Notes: generated by a model from the sequence alone, not told the origin. A DNA stretch of 64,000 bases from an uncultured Opitutales bacterium (GCA_943787575.1 CALSMY010000002.1:119255-183254); one strand, 5' to 3'. Numbered from the stretch's first letter, positions 1 through 9,093 are shown. Program-made: numbers and translations.

Positions 1-1359
1 TGCCGTTCTTCGGTCATTGATTTTTGGGTTTGAGCTATGGATTTCCTTAATCTCTTGATAGGCTTCGCACATTGTATCTTCTAAACCTGAACGAACAAGA
101 GTAAGTTCATCTGGCCCCTTAAGCAAGTCGGCCTTAGCCTTAGAGTCAAGGGGTTGATCTATACCTGACTCAATTAATCTTACAATCTTAGCTCCTTGAG
201 CCTCGACAAATCTTCGGTCCATTCTGCCAAATCTGACATGGGATAAATTCTTAAGCCATTCAAAGTAGGAAACGGTAACCCCACCTGCATTCAAATAGGC
301 GTCTGGAATGATAAAAATACCTTTTTCCCGAAGGATTTTATCGCCATCAAAAGTAACTGGTCCATTCGCAGCTTCAGCAATTACTCGTGCCTGGATTCCG
401 GGGGCATTTTCTCTGGATATAACGCCCTCAAGGGCGGCTGGGATTAATATGTCACATGGAAGTTCTAGAGCTTTTTTGCCGTCTTTGATATATCTGCCAT
501 TGGCAAACCCTTCTAGTTTCCCGTGTTCTAATTTATATTGATACACAGATTCAGTCGAAAGTCCTTCTTCGCAAACTAAGGCTCCGTCGCGTTCGATTAC
601 TCCAACAATAAGGGCTCCATCTTCCTCCTCTAGAAATTTGGCTGCATGATAACCAACATTACCTAATCCTTGTACGATAATTTTTTTCCCTTCTAAATTA
701 CCTTCCAAACCAGCTTTTTTAAGGTCGTCTGGGTGTCGAAAGAATTCCTGGATTCCGTATTGTACACCCCTGCCGGTTGCTTCTATTCGACCCTGAACAC
801 CCCCAAAGTGCACTGGTTTTCCTGTTACACAAGCACGAGCATTGATTTCGTTGGGGTGAAGTTTTTGGTATTCATCTGCAATCCAAGACATCATGCGTTG
901 CCCTGTACCCATGTCGGGTGCTGGAACATTAATTCCTGGACCAAGCAAGCCCCGTTTGTCTAATTCTTGAGCAAATCGTCGAGTAATGTGTTCCAATTCT
1001 TCTAACGAATACTTTTTAGGGTCGATGCTAAGTGCCCCCTTTGATCCAGCAAAAGGAACATTTACAATCGAGCATTTGTAGGTCATCAAAGCAGCCAATG
1101 CCTCGACTTCTTGTTGATCGGCAAAGGGGGCGTAACGAATGCCTCCTTTAGCAGGAAGGGCATGCTCACTGTGGGTGGCTCGCCAACCAGTGAAAATTTC
1201 GTATCCGCCGTTAAGTTCTACACCGAACTTCATCTCGCAAACTGCGTTGCAAGTGCGTATTTGTCTAGCCAGCCCTTTGGGCAAATCCATGGCTTCTGCA
1301 GCCAGATTAAAACTTTTATTGACGCTTTCTAGAAATGAAAGATCTGTATTTGGTGACAT
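1..1359 (-). CDS. gdhA: Glu/Leu/Phe/Val dehydrogenase, probably NAD(P)-glutamate dehydrogenase (3' end beyond window)
   Basis: The protein interconverts glutamate and 2-oxoglutarate plus ammonia in the cytoplasm. The frame opens at ATG 1359 and stays open to base 1, giving 453 codons, so only the last few residues should be missing. Visible family motifs are KGGIRYAP near residue 71, PFAGSKGA with the catalytic lysine near 107, PAPDMGTGQ with the catalytic aspartate near 153, and a Rossmann GLGNVG near 232. The N-terminal ELFV dimerisation domain precedes the NAD(P)-binding domain in the usual order. The RRM gene lies upstream on the same strand, but a terminator-like hairpin separates the two, so gdhA probably has its own promoter. 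Whether it uses NAD or NADP, or prefers leucine or valine, cannot be told here. Confidence 0.93.
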   Translation of the reverse strand, partial: MSPNTDLSFLESVNKSFNLAAEAMDLPKGLARQIRTCNAVCEMKFGVELNGGYEIFTGWRATHSEHALPAKGGIRYAPFADQQEVEALAALMTYKCSIVNVPFAGSKGALSIDPKKYSLEELEHITRRFAQELDKRGLLGPGINVPAPDMGTGQRMMSWIADEYQKLHPNEINARACVTGKPVHFGGVQGRIEATGRGVQYGIQEFFRHPDDLKKAGLEGNLEGKKIIVQGLGNVGYHAAKFLEEEDGALIVGVIERDGALVCEEGLSTESVYQYKLEHGKLEGFANGRYIKDGKKALELPCDILIPAALEGVISRENAPGIQARVIAEAANGPVTFDGDKILREKGIFIIPDAYLNAGGVTVSYFEWLKNLSHVRFGRMDRRFVEAQGAKIVRLIESGIDQPLDSKAKADLLKGPDELTLVRSGLEDTMCEAYQEIKEIHSSNPKINDRRTA

Positions 1360-1441
1360 GTTCGGTTTTCTTAACGAAAACCGTGTGGCAAGCAATGACT
1401 AAGTTTTAATAAAAAAGTAATGCTAGCCGTAATGAGGAAAA

Positions 1442-1470
1442 TTTGCCTTGGGTAATCCTCCCAAGGCAAA
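1442..1470 (-). terminator. Intrinsic terminator after the RRM gene
   Basis: An 11-bp perfect inverted repeat (TTTGCCTTGGG and CCCAAGGCAAA) with a 7-base loop starts 6 bases past the RRM stop. On the minus strand it is followed by a short run of four T, which suits termination of RRM transcription before gdhA. Confidence 0.65.
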
Positions 1471-1475
1471 AAACA

Positions 1476-1721
1476 CTATTCCTTAGGACGTGCTTCGTTT
1501 ACCTTTAATGGGCGTCCATTCATGTCGGAACCATTCAATGCCTCAATGGCTTGATTGGCTTCGTCATCGTTATTCATGGTAACAAACCCAAAACCCTTGG
1601 AGCGTCCGGAGGGACGTTCTACGATAACGGATGCGCGATCGACGGTTCCATGTTCATTAAAGATGTCTGATAATTCTTGATCGCTAACGGACCAAGGAAG
1701 GTTTCCCACATAGATTTCCAT
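1476..1721 (-). CDS. Single-RRM RNA-binding protein
   Basis: This 81-residue protein is one RNA recognition motif with almost nothing else. RNP2 is IYVGNL at residues 3-8 and RNP1 is KGFGFVTM near 42-49, both with the aromatic residues that stack on RNA bases. Such small RRM proteins are known from cyanobacteria (Rbp family) and are common in Verrucomicrobiota and other phyla, often cold- or stress-induced. The short acidic-basic tail lacks the glycine-rich extension of the cyanobacterial type. It is a single-gene unit with a hairpin terminator directly after the stop. The target RNA is unknown. Confidence 0.92.
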   Translation of the reverse strand: MEIYVGNLPWSVSDQELSDIFNEHGTVDRASVIVERPSGRSKGFGFVTMNNDDEANQAIEALNGSDMNGRPLKVNEARPKE

Positions 1722-1945
1722 AATACTGATTGTCTTTATTTATTGATAACATTGAAGTGCACGATACTCATTTTGGTTGTTTAAAGTCTCGTTTACGAGT
1801 TAACGCTTGAGCATTCAAAAACCTCCAATTGTCCGGGCATAATTAACTGACACTCTGAATGGTTGTATGCATTTACGCAATAGCAAAGAATTAAACTGGA
1901 TGGGCAGGAATTTTTATTGGTAGAGAGTAAATCGTAGGTTAGATT

Positions 1946-2389
1946 ATGACTAAAATGATTAGGATAAGAAAAGTTTCCGAACAAACCGAAAAAGACTTAC
2001 TAGAGATTAATAATCTGATTCCTCAGCTCTCTCAATCAGCTAAGCTTTTGACCAAGGCAGAATTCACATCTCTCCTCGACGCTGAGTCCACTCACCTTTA
2101 TTTTGCAGAAGAGAATGAGCAAGTACTTGGCATGCTGAGTCTCGTAACCTTTCCCATACCTACAGGACTGCGCGGGTGGGTAGAGGATGTAGTCGTGGAC
2201 ACTAAAGCACGCGGGAAAGGGGTTGGCAAATTGCTCACCATGCATGCGTTAAAAGAAGCGCAAAAAATGGGTGTATTGACGATTGATCTTACTTCTCGGC
2301 CCAGTCGTGATGTTGCCAATCGACTCTACCAATCTGTTGGATTTTCTGCACGGGTAACTAATGTTTATCGGTTCAAGCATGTTTGTTAA
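1946..2389 (+). CDS. GNAT-family N-acetyltransferase
   Basis: The 147-residue protein has the GNAT fold: beta-strand 4 with VEDVVVDTKARGKGVGKLL (the R/QxxGxG/A acetyl-CoA pyrophosphate loop, near residues 79-97), then a helix and a C-terminal YQSVGF motif. It transfers an acetyl group from acetyl-CoA to an unidentified amine. The stop overlaps the start of the following secreted thioredoxin-fold gene by 11 bases, so the two are probably translated together. ATG 1946 is the first plausible start after a divergent intergenic region. Confidence 0.85.
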   Translation: MTKMIRIRKVSEQTEKDLLEINNLIPQLSQSAKLLTKAEFTSLLDAESTHLYFAEENEQVLGMLSLVTFPIPTGLRGWVEDVVVDTKARGKGVGKLLTMHALKEAQKMGVLTIDLTSRPSRDVANRLYQSVGFSARVTNVYRFKHVC

Positions 2390-3944
2390 ATTCCCCAAGT
2401 GTCTTGAGTTGGCGAGCAAGTTTTGGTTCATCTGGATACCTTTAATTTGCCTTACTTATTTTAAAAAGCCTGGATTTGCTAATACCGATTTGGATTTTCT
2501 TTTATCCATTGATGTAAGATCAATTGAAAGCAGTGGGGTTTCAAGATGGTTTGAGAATAAGTATCCTCAGATTACTAAATGGGCAGAGAACTTTGATCGT
2601 GATTTAGATCAAGAGGATGAAATTTTTAATGCTATGGGCTTAAGAGAGGATGATTTTATTCATTCCACTGTCGTAATGAATGGAGTAGATCTGTTGGCCG
2701 ATTCTAATAATTCTAATCAGTTATCTTTTTCTGATCTTTTTTTATCCATCAATATAATTGCTGATAAACCGATGGATCTGCCTCGTTTTTTAGCTTGGTT
2801 AAAAAAACAACTAAGGGACGAATTTAAGACCGGGTCACCTCAAAAATTAATCATAGGGGAAGTTTTAACCGAAAAGTCTTTAAAATTCATTTTACCCATC
2901 AGTAAATTTAACCAATCGGGAGAGCAGAGTGAATCTCAACTATTTTTGGATATGAATTTGTCCGTTGATATTACTCTCGATGGAAACAGAACAATCATCC
3001 ATGCCTTGGTTTCCCGTTCTACTGATCATATCGTTGGAAGTTTTGATATAAATGAAAAGAGAATCCCTATGCTTAATAATTTACAAGATGATCGACAAAT
3101 TTCTTTTTATTTCAAACTGCCAGATTCTCTTCGAGAAAAAATAATTGATAATGATAACATCTCAGACCCCTTGTTTCATGCTTTTGTTGGCCTTCACGAA
3201 ATTGCCTTGGGGGTATCTTTTCGGGATGATTCCATATCTTTAAAACTTTTTATTGAGTGCTCAGATGAAGTTTCAGCAAACGGATTAAACGCATTGTATC
3301 AAGGTTCTTTAGGTATGGCTCAGTTGGCACTTGCCCAAGAACCCAAGGCTCGTGCTGCCCTTATTGCCTTGCGAAACTTGAATTCCGAACTGAGCGAAAA
3401 TCGTCTCCAGTTAAGTATGGATTTAAATTCATCAGTTATTGCTGAAATCGTATCAGCATCTATATCCGCACTTTCTCCTATGCCTCCATTAGAAATCACT
3501 AAAATTGGTGCAAGAAAATTAGAAGGTTCACCTGTGCCTAATTTGTTTCTTCCCATGCTCAGCGGTGAAGATTTTGACTTAGTTCAACAAAAAGGAAAAG
3601 TAGTTGTGCTTGTGTTTTGGGCTACTTGGTCTGGGCCTTCAATCCGTAGCCTGCCTCTTTTATTAGAGGCAACCAGCGAATTTAATTCCTCAGAATTAAA
3701 ACTTGTAAGCGTTAATCAAGATGCTTCGAGGAAAGAGTTATTAGAATTTATTGATCAGTATAACCTGCATGAGCTATCAATTGCATTAGATGGAAATTCT
3801 TCAGCTTTTGAGACCTTTGACGTAAAAGGATTGCCGCATACCGTGGTGATTGATCAAACCGGAATCGTTCATGATGTTGCAGTTGGCTTTTCCCCATTTC
3901 AGGGAACTGACTTAAAGAAAATGCTTACCCAATTAATTAAATAA
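2379..3944 (+). CDS. Secreted protein with C-terminal thioredoxin-like domain lacking the CXXC motif
   Basis: About 521 residues. I chose ATG 2379 over ATG 2361 because it gives a short basic N-terminus followed by the hydrophobic stretch FWFIWIPLICLTYF, a likely signal sequence or membrane anchor. Residues about 30-380 match no family I recognise. The last about 135 residues are a TlpA/AhpC-like thioredoxin fold: VVVLVFWATWSGPSIRSLP, then VSVNQD and a cis-proline motif GLPHTVVID. The active-site WCxxC is WSGPS here, so both redox cysteines are serine. It cannot do thiol-disulfide exchange in the normal way; a scaffold or binding role is an inference. It overlaps the upstream acetyltransferase gene. 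A similar N-terminal region in other Verrucomicrobiota would support a lineage-specific envelope protein. Confidence 0.75.
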   Translation: MFVKFPKCLELASKFWFIWIPLICLTYFKKPGFANTDLDFLLSIDVRSIESSGVSRWFENKYPQITKWAENFDRDLDQEDEIFNAMGLREDDFIHSTVVMNGVDLLADSNNSNQLSFSDLFLSINIIADKPMDLPRFLAWLKKQLRDEFKTGSPQKLIIGEVLTEKSLKFILPISKFNQSGEQSESQLFLDMNLSVDITLDGNRTIIHALVSRSTDHIVGSFDINEKRIPMLNNLQDDRQISFYFKLPDSLREKIIDNDNISDPLFHAFVGLHEIALGVSFRDDSISLKLFIECSDEVSANGLNALYQGSLGMAQLALAQEPKARAALIALRNLNSELSENRLQLSMDLNSSVIAEIVSASISALSPMPPLEITKIGARKLEGSPVPNLFLPMLSGEDFDLVQQKGKVVVLVFWATWSGPSIRSLPLLLEATSEFNSSELKLVSVNQDASRKELLEFIDQYNLHELSIALDGNSSAFETFDVKGLPHTVVIDQTGIVHDVAVGFSPFQGTDLKKMLTQLIK

Positions 3945-4099
3945 TTCGACGAAGTATCAAGTCTTGTTCTGAAATATTGAGTTTCTTGGTTAAGGTTAGC
4001 TTGCAAGTTTTTTAAAATTTAATTTGTCCAAAGTTTGAAGTCGCGGGCTATGAGATAGTTGTTCCACAATTATACAGCTAACGCCAAAAGGAGAAATAT

Positions 4100-4777
4100 A
4101 TGATGATGAAAATTAATGATTTCCAAAAGTACAAAGCCACTTTGTTAATCCCTTACGACCAATACTTTAGTCTTATTTATGACACAAAATATTTATTGGA
4201 AGCTCGACTTAGCACGGGGCGAATTTTTGTGGCTCATAAATTTTTTTACGGATGCAACCGCAGGAAGGCAGTGGAAAAGGCAACTAATTGGTACTCAAAA
4301 GATTTGCGAGAAGTATTGGGACCTCCTCATCAAATAATGATGATCGACGATCCAATGGAGGAAGTAATTTACGACGAAGGTTTTGTCTGTACTGATCTCC
4401 GTAATAAATACTTGGATGAACCGACCATTGAACGATTACTCAAAGAAGCAGAGGGAGACCTGGGGCGCGATAATACGATTGGGACGGAGAGTCACCCGCC
4501 TTGCAGTGTCAAAAGGCTGCGCCGTCGAAGGAAGCAGGAAGTTCGACTGACCGACCGATTGACTCAATCGCCGAGTGGGGTAATTTATTACCGTATGACT
4601 GAGTTTCATAAAGGTAATTCTGGCAGAACAAAATCTCGTAAGGTAAAACTTGCATCAAAATCTTTAGAGAAGGCTCGAAAAGAGATCATCCGTAGAGGAT
4701 TGGATAGATTTGAGAAAGGTTCTCTCGAAAATTTGTCTGGTTTCAGGAACCTTACGATCACTTCTAAAGCCGCATAG
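4100..4777 (+). CDS. Unrecognised 225-residue protein upstream of the ECF sigma factor
   Basis: I do not recognise a family. A strong ribosome site (AAAAGGAG, 6-7 bases upstream) supports the ATG at 4100. The N-terminal half is mixed and acidic (MMIDDPMEEVIYDEG), followed by a very basic segment KRLRRRRKQE near residue 138 and a lysine/arginine-rich C-terminus. There is no signal peptide or membrane segment. The repeated pattern of a YY/YF-aromatic strand followed by KAVEKA or KARKEI helices suggests two related halves, near residues 35-70 and 160-200. It ends 18 bases before the sigma-factor start, so it may be cotranscribed with it. A nucleic-acid-binding role is a guess from charge alone. 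Confidence 0.7.
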   Translation: MMMKINDFQKYKATLLIPYDQYFSLIYDTKYLLEARLSTGRIFVAHKFFYGCNRRKAVEKATNWYSKDLREVLGPPHQIMMIDDPMEEVIYDEGFVCTDLRNKYLDEPTIERLLKEAEGDLGRDNTIGTESHPPCSVKRLRRRRKQEVRLTDRLTQSPSGVIYYRMTEFHKGNSGRTKSRKVKLASKSLEKARKEIIRRGLDRFEKGSLENLSGFRNLTITSKAA

Positions 4778-4795
4778 CGTAGATATTTTTTCTTG

Positions 4796-5326
4796 ATGAG
4801 TTCTAACCTTCCAGACCGTTCATCCGAATTGGTACAGTTGATGATGAAGCATCAAAGAAAGTTGTTGAGTTATATAATGACTCTAGTGCCTTCTCGTTCA
4901 GATGCGGAAGACATTCTTCAAGAAGCAAGCCTGACTATTTGTGAGAAGTTTTCAGATTATACTTCAGGAACAAACTTTTATTCATGGGCTTGCCAAATTG
5001 CTTATTGGAAAGTTCGTGCCGCCCGCAAAAAGTACGCGACCTCAAAAGTTATTTTTAACGAGGAAGTTTTTGAGGTCATTTCTCAAACTCGTGTAGAAAT
5101 GGAGGAGGAACTGGACCATCGACATCGGGCACTTTCTAAATGCTTACAAAAATTAAATGAAAGGGATCGTCGGATGGTATTAATCCGCTACGAATCTGGG
5201 CACAATGTAAAGGCTGCGGCTCAAGCCTGCGGTCGCACAATTCAGGGAGCATACAAGGCCCTGACACGAATAAGAAAAACTTTACACGATTGTGTGAGCT
5301 TGGAGGTCAGCTTGGAAATCCCCTGA
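4796..5326 (+). CDS. ECF-type RNA polymerase sigma factor (planctomycete/verrucomicrobial family)
   Basis: A 176-residue group IV sigma factor that would direct RNA polymerase to a small regulon. Region 2 spans about residues 12-80 (LLSYIMTLVPSRSDAEDILQ, then the aromatic-rich TNFYSWACQIAYWKVR) and region 4 about 115-165 (LNERDRRMVLIRYESG and an AAQACGRTIQGAYKAL helix-turn-helix). ATG 4796 is preferred over an overlapping TTG. The stop TGA overlaps the ATG of the FecR/LamG gene (TGATG), so the two are translationally coupled. This sigma-then-FecR pairing is typical of Verrucomicrobiota and Planctomycetes. No motif for its own promoter was identified. Confidence 0.92.
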   Translation: MSSNLPDRSSELVQLMMKHQRKLLSYIMTLVPSRSDAEDILQEASLTICEKFSDYTSGTNFYSWACQIAYWKVRAARKKYATSKVIFNEEVFEVISQTRVEMEEELDHRHRALSKCLQKLNERDRRMVLIRYESGHNVKAAAQACGRTIQGAYKALTRIRKTLHDCVSLEVSLEIP

Positions 5327-6993
5327 TGAGTTTGAGCGATTTAGAAATCATCGAGTTGTACGAATTGCTCGATCGGTTGGTTGAGAGGAACCTATCCCAT
5401 GACCAGAAAAGACGCTTAGAAGATTGGCTAAGTAAATCTGCTGAGGCTCGCCGTATCTATGTTTCATTTGTCGATATGTCAGTGAGCTTGAGTAGCTATG
5501 CAGATGAAAGCTTATCAGTTAAAGAAGAGCCTGAGAATCCCAGCCAAATTGTAAAATTTATTAGTTTTGTTCAACCCTGGCTACCAATGGCAGCGGTATT
5601 GGTTGTCGGAATATATCTTTACTCGAATCTTTCTTTAAGTTCTTTTACCGGGAATGATACAAAAGGAGCTGTTGTTCAAAAGATTTCTTCCGTATCAGAT
5701 TACCAAAGTGTATATCAACCAGATCTCACTTCTCCGGTCGCCGTCCTTACTAAATCCGTGGGGTTGCAGTGGTCTTCTCATACGAATAATCGTCCAGAGC
5801 TTGGTTCTGCACTTGAGCCTGGTGTTTTCGAGATAAAAAGTGGGATGGCCCAATTGGAGTTTATGCAAGGAGCCACTGCGATTTTGGAGGGTCCGGCAGA
5901 TGCTAAGCTAATTAATGCCAATGCGGTATCTATAAGATCAGGTAAACTACGGGCTCATGTTCCTAAAGTAGCAATCGGTTTTAGCGTTGATCTTCCCATG
6001 GGCCAGGTAGTTGACTTGGGTACAGATTTCGGGGTGGAGGTTCATCCAGAGGGTTCGGCTGAGGTTTTCGTTTACCGCGGTAAAGTTCAGTACAAGGGAG
6101 TCGATTTTGAGGGAAATGAAGTACTCAATGAGCTTTCAGGGGGCGAGGCGATTTATTTAGATTCCTTTGGGATTTCAACACCATTAGATATGCCTTCTGG
6201 GAATTTCCTCGGAACAGCTGACTTAGCTTTTCGCTCTTTGGAAAACGCTCATAAACGAAGATCAGCTTGGATGAAAAAAAGTAAAGAATTAGCGGCTGAT
6301 CCTAATACATTGCTTTACTATGGCTTTGATGGACATGATTCTTGGTCTCGTGTTGTAAGGGACGAAACAAATCGTGCCAGCGGAGCAGGAGACGGTGCGG
6401 TAATTGGATGTAATTGGACAGAGGGCCGTTGGCCTGGCAAAGGTGCCTTGGAATTTGCCCAAGATAATGACCGGGTATGCTTGAATCTTAATAAGTCCCT
6501 GAAGCAGGCGACATTAGTAGCCTGGGTGAGGCTCAATGGATTGGGGGTCGATGGTGCTCCACTGGTCTTTTCAAGACCTCATTTAGATGGTGCGATTGGA
6601 TGGTCTGTGAATCCCTCAGGTAAGCTTGTGCTTGAAGTTAAAACATCCAATTTAATAGAAACCTATGAATCTGCCGTGGCTTTCCCCCCGGATCGTCTTG
6701 GTAAGTGGGTTCATTTGGCTACGAGTTTTGATGCGGAGAAAAAATGGGTAAATCATTTTATCAACGGGCGTTCATTTAGCCGTGAAAGAATAAACCGGGC
6801 TAATTCAATCTCTTTGAAGAAAGGTTTGTTGGGACACTTCCAGGCATTTCCCGACCGTAATCCTAAACTTTCTCTGAGAGGATCAATAGACGAGTTTGCA
6901 ATTTTTTCATCAGTTTGGGATGAAGGAACAATTCGAGAGCTTTTTGAAGTTGGTCGTCCTCAAGGATTTAAAACAGAGCCCCATTTACCTTAA
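5326..6993 (+). CDS. FecR-type anti-sigma/sensor protein with C-terminal LamG domain
   Basis: About 555 residues, start ATG 5326 fused to the sigma-factor stop. The N-terminal about 80 residues are cytoplasmic and should bind the sigma factor. One transmembrane helix (WLPMAAVLVVGIYLYS, near 85-105) follows. A periplasmic FecR domain lies near residues 160-280 (AILEGPADAKL, VDLGTDFGVEV, VFVYRGKVQ). The C-terminal part is a LamG/concanavalin-A-like jelly roll (LLYYGFDG, then ATLVAWVRL and GSIDEFAIFSSVW), which in this phylum usually suggests recognition of polysaccharide. The likely system is a membrane sensor that releases the ECF sigma factor on an envelope or glycan signal. No TonB receptor is adjacent, so the signal source is not encoded here. 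Confidence 0.88.
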   Translation: MSLSDLEIIELYELLDRLVERNLSHDQKRRLEDWLSKSAEARRIYVSFVDMSVSLSSYADESLSVKEEPENPSQIVKFISFVQPWLPMAAVLVVGIYLYSNLSLSSFTGNDTKGAVVQKISSVSDYQSVYQPDLTSPVAVLTKSVGLQWSSHTNNRPELGSALEPGVFEIKSGMAQLEFMQGATAILEGPADAKLINANAVSIRSGKLRAHVPKVAIGFSVDLPMGQVVDLGTDFGVEVHPEGSAEVFVYRGKVQYKGVDFEGNEVLNELSGGEAIYLDSFGISTPLDMPSGNFLGTADLAFRSLENAHKRRSAWMKKSKELAADPNTLLYYGFDGHDSWSRVVRDETNRASGAGDGAVIGCNWTEGRWPGKGALEFAQDNDRVCLNLNKSLKQATLVAWVRLNGLGVDGAPLVFSRPHLDGAIGWSVNPSGKLVLEVKTSNLIETYESAVAFPPDRLGKWVHLATSFDAEKKWVNHFINGRSFSRERINRANSISLKKGLLGHFQAFPDRNPKLSLRGSIDEFAIFSSVWDEGTIRELFEVGRPQGFKTEPHLP

Positions 6994-7016
6994 TAACTGC
7001 AGGAAAGGATTTGCCT

Positions 7017-8015
7017 TTAAAAACGGGTACTTGCTAGCCCTTGTAATCCATGGCCTAAATGGGCCGGGTGTATCAGCTCTCTTAAAGCAAGCATGTTGGC
7101 ATCCAATGGTCCTTTGCTTTTCCTGAAAATACCCTGGATATAAGAGGGCGAATATTTTAACAAAAAAGACTCTTGGCTCATACGGATTGAAGGATTAAAT
7201 CCATTTTCTTTCAGGCAGTCCTCCAAAATATCCCAGCACAAATGACAAGTAAGGTCTTGCTCACCAGGATGGTCGAGTAACTGACTATTCATTTTTTGAC
7301 GGTAGTATCCTCTTGCAGTACCTTCTGGTCGATCTTGCATAAGAATATTTAGATCCAGTCCGTAATCAAAGGTTAGAAAAACTCCTTTCCAGGATGGCGG
7401 ATATAAAATCTTTTGCATCATGGATAAAGATCCACATGGCCAATCGACAAGGTAGCCCGCTGTTGGATCGTGGGGGGGTGGGAAAGGAAGAGGCTCGTTT
7501 CTTTCCAAATCTAATTCCTTGAGATCTTCCCCTTCTAAAGTTACTGAGATCTCGAACCAGTCGTCTACTTCTTGATGGTAGCGAAATCGCTTAAAGGGTT
7601 GAGCATCAAGCAATTCATTGCTGTAAATAATCGCTCGTTTGGGGACATTAAATGTATCACCTAAACGAATTACCCGTACCTGCTCAAAAGGATTCTCAAT
7701 ACCATCTAAAGTCGAGGACTCAGGCTCTGCACCGATTTCAACAAATGTAAATAATCCAGGGTCATTTTCGCCCAGTAAGTTTGTGCAAGCTTCAACAATC
7801 AAATTTCCCCAGACGTCCCCGAGGTTGGAAGATGTATAAAAATCATTGTGTTTCAATTTCCCTACCCGATCTTTAGAATTTTGGTAATATCCAATTTGGG
7901 GGTCGTATAATACCCACTCTAAAAATTCGTCGTAAGGCATTTGTTTACGCCCATTTAATCTATCAATAAAGGAATTTGTCTTTTTTTTTGAAAGCTTTGG
8001 CGTTGTCGGGCACAT
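7017..8015 (-). CDS. MidA/NDUFAF7-like SAM-dependent methyltransferase (COG1565 family)
   Basis: A 332-residue protein of the family that includes NDUFAF7, which methylates an arginine of respiratory complex I in mitochondria. The diagnostic N-terminal segment MPYDEFLEWVLYDPQIGYYQ and the FYTSSNLGDVWGNLI segment match the family. The SAM-binding glycine motif, usually EhGxGxG, reads FVEIGAEPESSTLD here, so it is degenerate. The NELLDAQPFKRF motif and the CGSLSMMQ region are kept. It is slightly shorter than usual (about 360-390). It is convergent with the FecR/LamG gene and divergent from tsaD, with only 46 bases between the two start codons. Methyltransferase activity is uncertain because of the altered SAM loop. 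Confidence 0.8.
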   Translation of the reverse strand: MCPTTPKLSKKKTNSFIDRLNGRKQMPYDEFLEWVLYDPQIGYYQNSKDRVGKLKHNDFYTSSNLGDVWGNLIVEACTNLLGENDPGLFTFVEIGAEPESSTLDGIENPFEQVRVIRLGDTFNVPKRAIIYSNELLDAQPFKRFRYHQEVDDWFEISVTLEGEDLKELDLERNEPLPFPPPHDPTAGYLVDWPCGSLSMMQKILYPPSWKGVFLTFDYGLDLNILMQDRPEGTARGYYRQKMNSQLLDHPGEQDLTCHLCWDILEDCLKENGFNPSIRMSQESFLLKYSPSYIQGIFRKSKGPLDANMLALRELIHPAHLGHGLQGLASTRF

Positions 8016-8061
8016 AGCTTTTGGGTACCTTGTTTGGCGTGAAACTCAAGCCAGCAATGTA

Positions 8062-9093
8062 ATGATTTTGGGAATTGAAAGTTCCTGTGATGAATCCGCT
8101 CTTTGTTTATTTTGCCCTCAACATGGTGTTCTTAATGAATGGATACACTCCCAAGTCATCAAACATGCAGAGTACGGCGGGGTGGTGCCCGATTTAGCTG
8201 TCCGTCAACATTTAGACAACTTTTTCCCATTGCTTGATCAATTAGACCATGAATTTGGATTACCTGCTAAAATTTCTAAAATTGCTGTTACTTGTGGCCC
8301 TGGGTTAATTGGTTGCCTCGGTGTTGGGCTGACTATTGCCAAGACTTTGGGAATGCTTTGGGGTATACCTGTATACGGCGTGAATCATTTGAGAGGACAT
8401 GCCTATTCCCCTTTTATGAGATCGAATGATCAAACCAATCGATGGTCTGAACATCTTCCACATCTCGGATTATTAGTGTCTGGTGGGAATACCCTCTTAT
8501 TTGAAATTTCAGAGGACCGATCGATTACTGTCATTGGAAGAACAAAAGACGATGCTGCCGGGGAGGCATTGGATAAAGGGGCAAAACTTCTTGGCATCTC
8601 ATATCCTGGTGGTGCGGAACTCGAGCAAATGGCAAAGAACGGAAATCCAACGACTTATTCCTTCCCGCGAGCTTTTAAATCCAAGCAAGATCATGATTTT
8701 AGTTTTTCAGGACTTAAGACAAGCCTGCTTTATACTTTACAAAAAATGAGTAAGGTCGAGGTCGAGCGGAACCACTCGGACTTATGTGCTTCGTACCAAG
8801 AAGCTGCGATGGACCAACTCGGCCAAAAGTGTATTAAATTTTTAGGCAAGAAAAGATACCGTAGTTTTGGCTTGTCAGGAGGTGTGGCTAATAACGAGAA
8901 CTTGAGGGATCGGCTCGGCAAAATCTGTCAGGAAAGAAATGTGATTTTTTTGGCTGCTGAAAAGAAGCATAGCGGTGATAACGCTGCCATGATAGCCCAT
9001 GCTGCACATCTTGACCCAGATGGATTGTGGTCTAATGTGCGAGGTGGACTAAACTTCAATCCAGGTCTCACCTTAGATGCTGTGCCCATTTAA
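8062..9093 (+). CDS. tsaD: tRNA N6-adenosine threonylcarbamoyltransferase
   Basis: TsaD transfers the threonylcarbamoyl group from TC-AMP to A37 of ANN-decoding tRNAs, working with TsaB and TsaE. The 343-residue length is normal. ASKHA signatures are ILGIESSCDES at the N-terminus, the metal-binding NHLRGH (His109 and His113), SGGNTLL, and DDAAGEALDKGAKLLG. The C-terminal FGLSGGVANNENLR and HSGDNAAMIA segments are also typical. It stands alone here; its partners TsaB, TsaC and TsaE are not in the window. Confidence in identity is very high. Confidence 0.97.
   Translation: MILGIESSCDESALCLFCPQHGVLNEWIHSQVIKHAEYGGVVPDLAVRQHLDNFFPLLDQLDHEFGLPAKISKIAVTCGPGLIGCLGVGLTIAKTLGMLWGIPVYGVNHLRGHAYSPFMRSNDQTNRWSEHLPHLGLLVSGGNTLLFEISEDRSITVIGRTKDDAAGEALDKGAKLLGISYPGGAELEQMAKNGNPTTYSFPRAFKSKQDHDFSFSGLKTSLLYTLQKMSKVEVERNHSDLCASYQEAAMDQLGQKCIKFLGKKRYRSFGLSGGVANNENLRDRLGKICQERNVIFLAAEKKHSGDNAAMIAHAAHLDPDGLWSNVRGGLNFNPGLTLDAVPI

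Noticed and set aside
1793..1984. Minus-strand open frame between the RRM and GNAT genes
   Set aside because: No ribosome site, odd cysteine-rich composition, and it overlaps the GNAT start.
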